A DNA stretch of 64,000 nt from a virus. Below the pieces are notes generated by a model that saw only the letters and a program-made list of their open reading frames with translations, was not told the DNA's origin and searched no databases. The DNA lies in the IMG/VR virus record IMGVR_UViG_3300036768_001133, positions 1 through 64,000 of that record. One strand, given 5' to 3'. This document shows, in pieces, positions 59,303 through 64,000 of the stretch; within the stretch, counting starts at the first letter, position 1, and every line of letters starts with the position of its first letter. The position numbers and the translations under genes were made by a program.

Positions 59303-60727
59303 TTAATAGCTATTTAATAACTCTAATACTTTATTTGCTTTTAGCTTTCTTCCACCCATAGCCATAGGCATAGCTTCTTCTTTCATAGGCTTTTCTTCCA
59401 TATCTTGTCCCATATTCTCTTTGCCCTGTCTTTGCATTTGTTCCATAATCATATCTGCTACCATATATCCTAATTGCATAGCAAGTCGATTGCCTTCTTG
59501 CTCGCTTTTTGCATTTGCTATTTGCATAACCATCTGCTCCATAGCTTGCGTATCCTCTCTACTAAATATTCTTTCCCCTCCTTCTACTTCTGCTACTTGT
59601 TCTCCTGTATTAGCATCTACCGCAGGTACTCCTCCTTCTTGATGACTTGCTCCATATACTTTCCCACCTTTGGCAAATTGCAATTCTTTACCACTAAACT
59701 TTTGTTTTAACAAATCAGCATTGCCTTCTATAAGTTTTGTTCTTAAAGCTAAATTTTGTTCTGCACTGCCATCTGTTAAACCTTGCTTTTTAGCTTCTTG
59801 CCAAGAACTTTGGGTTAGCATTTCCCATAAGTCTTTTGTAGAAACATTTGCTAAATCTTGCCTTGACTGCTTTTTACTTTGTTTTTTATCCGTTGTCATT
59901 TCAATAGCTCTATCATAAGCTATTTCATTAGATTTAGGATTTTTAGTTTCTCCTTTTACAAAATCATAATTTATTACACGATTAAACATTTCATTAGGGA
60001 TAATCTCATCTATATCATCTCCTATTCTATCTTTAATAAAATTATACTCACTTAAAATCTCATTTCTCCTTTTTTTCAAAGCAGATATAGTGTTTTCAAC
60101 TTCATAATTCTTATTTTTTTGCAAGTAATAAGCACTTTCTTTCATATCTTCTTCTAACTTAGCTAAATCGTATACTAGCTTGTCTGCTCTTAAATATAAC
60201 TCTCTATTAGAATTATATTCAGCATCACTAACACCTTTGTTTGATGTAGGTGTAGCAATAGGGAATGAAGGGAACATTTGCCCTTTTTGCATTTTCTTTT
60301 TCATATTTGACAAATCTTTTAAGTTAGTGTTATACATATCTTCTGAAATATACTCAAAATCTTTTTTCATAGTTTCATTTCCTTGTTGATACTTATCTCC
60401 TTTTTGCTTTTCATAAACTTCCTCGTTTTGATTGATAAGCTCATTGTACAAAGAATATCCCTTAAAATAATCTCCACCTCCTAATTTAGTCAAAAATTGC
60501 TTTCTAATAGCGGGATTATTTGTTTTCTTACTATAAGCTATTATTGCTACACTATTTGCAACATCTTCGTCTGCATCAGGATACTCGCTTAAAAAAGCAT
60601 TTTTGTAATTTAACAAATCAGGATTTTGACTTGCAATGCTTTGAAACACTTGTCCTGTTTCACCTCCACTTGGCTTTACATTTGTATATTTGCCAGCTTT
60701 TTGATAGTATTTTAGTTTCTTTTTCAT
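59303..60727 (-). CDS. crAss-type internal virion protein with GGVP/EGGE motif
   Basis: 474 residues. The first 100 contain KLGGGDYFKGYSLYNELIN, shared with the 815-residue protein. Near residues 355-395 come KVYGASHQEGGVP and EVEGGERIFSRED. This GxSHxxGG-V-x(n)-EGGE element recurs in Bacteroidota phage tail and ejection proteins. It is followed by a helical, Met/Gln-rich C-terminus. A TATATTTG box lies 35 nt upstream, so transcription of the long cargo operon may begin here. The exact role is unknown. Confidence 0.65.
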   Translation of the reverse strand: MKKKLKYYQKAGKYTNVKPSGGETGQVFQSIASQNPDLLNYKNAFLSEYPDADEDVANSVAIIAYSKKTNNPAIRKQFLTKLGGGDYFKGYSLYNELINQNEEVYEKQKGDKYQQGNETMKKDFEYISEDMYNTNLKDLSNMKKKMQKGQMFPSFPIATPTSNKGVSDAEYNSNRELYLRADKLVYDLAKLEEDMKESAYYLQKNKNYEVENTISALKKRRNEILSEYNFIKDRIGDDIDEIIPNEMFNRVINYDFVKGETKNPKSNEIAYDRAIEMTTDKKQSKKQSRQDLANVSTKDLWEMLTQSSWQEAKKQGLTDGSAEQNLALRTKLIEGNADLLKQKFSGKELQFAKGGKVYGASHQEGGVPAVDANTGEQVAEVEGGERIFSREDTQAMEQMVMQIANAKSEQEGNRLAMQLGYMVADMIMEQMQRQGKENMGQDMEEKPMKEEAMPMAMGGRKLKANKVLELLNSY

Positions 60728-60761
60728 ATATGTGAATAATTAAGTTTGTAATAAAAACAAC

Positions 60762-60769
60762 CAAATATA
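60762..60769 (-). promoter_or_regulatory. Promoter -7 box TATATTTG for the cargo/polymerase operon
   Basis: TATATTTG on the minus strand, 35 nt before the ATG at 60727, in a 66-bp gap after the 60794 gene. About 27 kb of genes, including the tRNA, the helicase and the polymerase, lie downstream on the same strand without another clear promoter. Confidence 0.65.
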
Positions 60770-60793
60770 AAAAACATTTTTGATAAATAAAAA

Positions 60794-61453
60794 TTAAATG
60801 TACCCCAAAGCATTTTTCATATCTATTTCTTGTTTTCTCATCTTATTTGCATAAATACCATAGGCTTTCAAATCTTGAGCTCTCTTTACTTTATCACCAT
60901 ACAATAACTTTGTTCCCAAAGTTCCTATCCCTTCTACTAAACCACCTACTACATTTCCTATTAAACCTGCACCAGGAATAAAAGTGTCTAATACACTACC
61001 TACACTTTTTATACCTGCTCCTACTGTTCCTATTGTTCCCTGCATTTTATTATAGCCATCTAATACACTATCCGCATTGTCTTCCGTTATACTGCCTGCA
61101 CTCGTCTTTAAAGGTTTAGGTGCTAATGGATTGCTATTGGCTAAATTAGTAAATAGACCACCACTACTAAATTTTGTTTTTCTCTTTAACTTGTGCAAAG
61201 GTATTTCTAATACTTTCTTACTACTAAACTGATATTCTTTCTCTGGCTCCATTATTATACTTTCTCCATTCTCTCCTATTCCTAATATAGGAAAATCTAC
61301 CTCTTTCATTGTTATCTTGCCACGAGGACTATCTATTACCAAATATTCTTCATCTACAAAAGGACTATGTCTTTTATAGCCTAATATACTTTTTTGCTCT
61401 ATTATATTGCCATTTTGTAAATACCTTTTATTAAACTTGCTTTTGCACTTCAT
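60794..61453 (-). CDS. crAss-type conserved virion protein
   Basis: 219 residues. Residues 25-80 (YKRHSPFVDEEYLVID, KITMKEVDFPILGIGENGES, MEPEKEYQFSS, VLEIPLHK) follow a pattern I associate with crAss-like virion proteins: SP near the start, then ItM-x-V-x2-PiLG and a P-x3-Y-F motif. A Gly-rich hydrophobic helix at about 130-180 (GTIGTVGAGIKSVGSVLDTF) could be membrane-active. It is probably ejected or attached to the tail. No enzyme motif. Confidence 0.6.
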   Translation of the reverse strand: MKCKSKFNKRYLQNGNIIEQKSILGYKRHSPFVDEEYLVIDSPRGKITMKEVDFPILGIGENGESIIMEPEKEYQFSSKKVLEIPLHKLKRKTKFSSGGLFTNLANSNPLAPKPLKTSAGSITEDNADSVLDGYNKMQGTIGTVGAGIKSVGSVLDTFIPGAGLIGNVVGGLVEGIGTLGTKLLYGDKVKRAQDLKAYGIYANKMRKQEIDMKNALGYI

Positions 61454-61471
61454 ATATGTAATGTTTTTTTA

Positions 61472-64000
61472 CTAACTAAAACTATATCTGAAATACGTAA
61501 TAATACGTTGTATCTCTACATAGTCATTGGTATCATAATATATACCTATCTCTATTGCCTTATCCCTATACCTCCTACCTACTATATTAGAACTTTTATC
61601 TGTATATGGTATAGCAAATCTTGCAGTATGTTCCCTATAACTAATTCTATTTACTATATTATTTATCACTCCCAAAGGTATTCCATTAGCATAGTAAATA
61701 GTATCTTGTAATACAATACCATTTTCATTAGTAATCCTATAAAACAACCTTGTAGGTAGTATATGATTAGATAAAATAGTTATATTATCAAATATCTTTT
61801 GCATTTGATAATCTGTATTTACTATGTAATGAAAATACATAGGATAATCCGTTCCGTAAAACCTATTCCTTATATTGCTTACATCATTCTGATATATATT
61901 ATATAGACCATTCTGATATACAGGACTATCATTAGGAAATGTAATAATAGGCTCATTGTCAAATAAAGTATAATAATCATCAAAAATACTAAACCCTATT
62001 GCAGGTAAATAACTATGTACTATAAACACATTTAGCTTCTCACTAAATACTATATTGTATGCTACCGCAGGATTTCTCCTCTTATATATCACAAAATTTA
62101 TCTCATCATATCTCCTATTGTAAAAACTCCTTACATATATCGCCCCTGATAATTCCCTCGTATCTTCTCCATATACATCAAATATCTCATTTAAAAAACT
62201 ACTTATCCTACCTTCACTTAAATCCCTAACTCCTCCCTCTTCTATCCTACATATAGACCTGCGTTTAGCATCTATAAAATATATGCTATTGTCTGTAGCT
62301 ATTACACTATCCCTATGAATACTACCATATTTTCTTGACAAAGTCGCTTGATAGGGACTTAATACTGATGTAGTATCTATATATACACTACCTTCCTCAC
62401 TAATAGCTTGCCTTTCATTAAAACTTACTAAACTTACTCCATCTTCCTGAATAATATACAACCTATTATTTAATACTCTTACTGCTGTACCTTTCCCCAA
62501 ACTTAAATCGTAATCCTGAAAACTAAATGGATATACTACTCTATAATTGTCTATAAAACTATTGTTAATATGCTTTTCTGAATAGTATAATCTTGTAGGA
62601 AAATAATTCTGTATTTCTAATATTTCTTTTACGTTTAACAAATTTACAATATATCCGCCCCATTGTGAATTACCCCCTAACTCATAAAACAAACTCTCAA
62701 AAGTATGATAGTTTTTAGCATAGAAAAATACATTTAGTTTTGTAGCAGAAAAATATACTCCATCACTTGGTTTTATTCTTGGCGGTGATGCTTGGTTATA
62801 CATAAGTGAATTAGCATATACAGGAAAAAATGCTCTCCTATTACCTTGTGTCCCCTCACTCATTGGCTCTCTTTCTGTTACACTCCATAATTCCCTTACC
62901 CTACTATATGGATTGTAATTGTTGTCGCATTTAGCCATTGTTATTACTCCACCATATACATATCTATCTCCATTACTACCACCAAAACTATGTCTGTAAT
63001 TGCTAAACCAAAACTTCCTATACCATACCCCCTGATAATTATCTCCATTATACCCCCTGATAAAATAGCTATTACTTGCTACTTCTTGTTTAGATAAGTT
63101 TAAAGTGATAGGAATGAAAAACTTTACTTGCGTAAGTCCATCATACCAATTGTATATATTAGTTGTCCTACCTGTACTGCTGGTAAATAAATCTACTATC
63201 CAAGCTCTGTCGTGTATAAGAACATCAAGATAATTTATATCATAATTCATATATTGTTTCCCTGGGTCATAATAATAACCCCCTGATGTTCCTATACTCA
63301 AATAATAACAATCCATAGGATTAGAGGTATCCCCTGGTTGAGGACTTATCATATTAAGGCTTGGTGGTGTGTATAGCTCTTCTAATGCTGTATCCCTAAA
63401 ATATAAATTTGTAGGTACTCCATTTACTTCTAATGCTCCTGTCCTACTTAATGGTGCAGTATGCGTTTCCCAACCATATCCCAAAGTTATTCCTACATAA
63501 GCATTCCAATTTGTCTGCATAGGTACTACCCAACCATTTTCACCTCCACTATGATTAGGGTGAAAAATCTTAAATCCTCCTTCGTCGTGTGTATTTATTT
63601 GAGAAGTAAATTTTTCATTGCTTGCTGGTCTGCCTGCATAAACAAAATAACTTTTCCCCTTAAAAAGATAATTATTTATCCTTGCATAACTATCGTTTTC
63701 ATTGCCCGCTAAATGCGGAAATATAGGAGGATAGGCTTCATTAAAAAAAGCCATCTGCATACAATAACTTACACCAGCACTGTTTCCTGTATTATAAAAA
63801 TCGGTTAAAGTAACAAACTGATAAGTAGGCTTTAATAAATAACTACCTGTTACTTCAAAGCTAATGTCATTATTGTTTAAAACACTTCCATATAAACGCT
63901 CATCTGCTATTATATCCATACTTACATAAGCAACTCTAAAAGGGTCTCGGTAGGCTTGTGATATAATAATACTTTGAAAATTATTGAATTCTATAGTTCC
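61472..64000 (-). CDS. Muzzle or tail-stabilisation-like protein, N-terminus beyond the window
   Basis: At least 842 residues. The frame stays open to base 64000 (YRDPFRVAYVSMDIIAD), so the ATG at 63919 is internal and the true start lies outside. The chain is rich in Tyr, Asn and Ser, with repeated beta-strand motifs. A segment near the middle (RLYIIQEDGVSLV, SIYFIDAKRRSICRIEEGGVRDLS) resembles blade sequences of phage tail nozzle or stabilisation proteins. In crAss-like phages the muzzle closes the tail tip and precedes the cargo genes, as here. Confidence 0.65.
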   Translation of the reverse strand, partial: GTIEFNNFQSIIISQAYRDPFRVAYVSMDIIADERLYGSVLNNNDISFEVTGSYLLKPTYQFVTLTDFYNTGNSAGVSYCMQMAFFNEAYPPIFPHLAGNENDSYARINNYLFKGKSYFVYAGRPASNEKFTSQINTHDEGGFKIFHPNHSGGENGWVVPMQTNWNAYVGITLGYGWETHTAPLSRTGALEVNGVPTNLYFRDTALEELYTPPSLNMISPQPGDTSNPMDCYYLSIGTSGGYYYDPGKQYMNYDINYLDVLIHDRAWIVDLFTSSTGRTTNIYNWYDGLTQVKFFIPITLNLSKQEVASNSYFIRGYNGDNYQGVWYRKFWFSNYRHSFGGSNGDRYVYGGVITMAKCDNNYNPYSRVRELWSVTEREPMSEGTQGNRRAFFPVYANSLMYNQASPPRIKPSDGVYFSATKLNVFFYAKNYHTFESLFYELGGNSQWGGYIVNLLNVKEILEIQNYFPTRLYYSEKHINNSFIDNYRVVYPFSFQDYDLSLGKGTAVRVLNNRLYIIQEDGVSLVSFNERQAISEEGSVYIDTTSVLSPYQATLSRKYGSIHRDSVIATDNSIYFIDAKRRSICRIEEGGVRDLSEGRISSFLNEIFDVYGEDTRELSGAIYVRSFYNRRYDEINFVIYKRRNPAVAYNIVFSEKLNVFIVHSYLPAIGFSIFDDYYTLFDNEPIITFPNDSPVYQNGLYNIYQNDVSNIRNRFYGTDYPMYFHYIVNTDYQMQKIFDNITILSNHILPTRLFYRITNENGIVLQDTIYYANGIPLGVINNIVNRISYREHTARFAIPYTDKSSNIVGRRYRDKAIEIGIYYDTNDYVEIQRIITYFRYSFS

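Overview
The window looks like about two thirds of the genome of a crAss-like phage (order Crassvirales) infecting a Bacteroidota host. The evidence is: AT-rich DNA; two blocks of genes in opposite orientations; one 4,093-residue protein carrying the DxDGD-type catalytic motif of double-psi beta-barrel RNA polymerases plus an HExxH metallopeptidase motif; an adjoining 2,882-residue helicase protein; a crAss-type run of cargo and muzzle-like proteins; TerL and portal genes; a RepL/DnaB/ERF/SSB/RusA replication set; and Bacteroides-type TAnnTTTG promoters with no obvious Shine-Dalgarno sequences. All three stop codons are in normal use, so there is no sign of recoding. The major capsid and tail-tube genes are not in the window. 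If the molecule is circular they should lie between the gene cut at the right edge (61472 onward) and the gene cut at the left edge (1-278).

Layout. 1-8706 (minus): lysis genes (holin-like proteins, GH108 endolysin, two spanin-like proteins, a permuted papain-like enzyme), tail fibre and beta-helix proteins, and the portal. 8778-13063 (minus): a first RepL-like initiator with three 22-bp iterons, a winged-helix-like protein, TerL, a TerS candidate and an unknown protein; the coding strand here is very poor in C. 13279-29441 (plus): the early module. It holds small unknown genes, an origin-like segment (15.5-16.2 kb) with several inverted repeats and a second set of three 22-bp iterons in front of a second RepL, a DnaB-type helicase, an orphan HicB-like protein, four paralogous genes built from a 22-residue repeat, ERF annealing protein, SSB, RusA, a Gp157-like protein and many short overlapping genes. 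29479-33416 (minus): a tail-fibre and adhesin-like operon. 33479-64000 (minus): the virion RNA polymerase and helicase giants, two large cargo-like proteins, a tRNA-Met, two smaller crAss-type proteins and a muzzle/stabilisation-like protein cut by the edge.

Inferred working model: the giant RNA polymerase and helicase proteins are packaged and ejected with the DNA, and transcribe the plus-strand early block. RepL, the iterons and the DnaB-type helicase start replication. ERF, SSB and RusA handle recombination. Host-type promoters (TATATTTG at 8730, 16197, 33441 and 60762) drive the late operons and RepL.

The most unusual observation is that the plus-strand early block, including its protein-coding genes, is filled with perfect or near-perfect stem-loops of 6-14 bp. 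I did not see comparable structures in the minus-strand late genes I inspected. Other points worth attention are the paired RepL/iteron systems, the 22-residue-repeat gene family, and an SSB-like C-terminal tip on the giant helicase protein.
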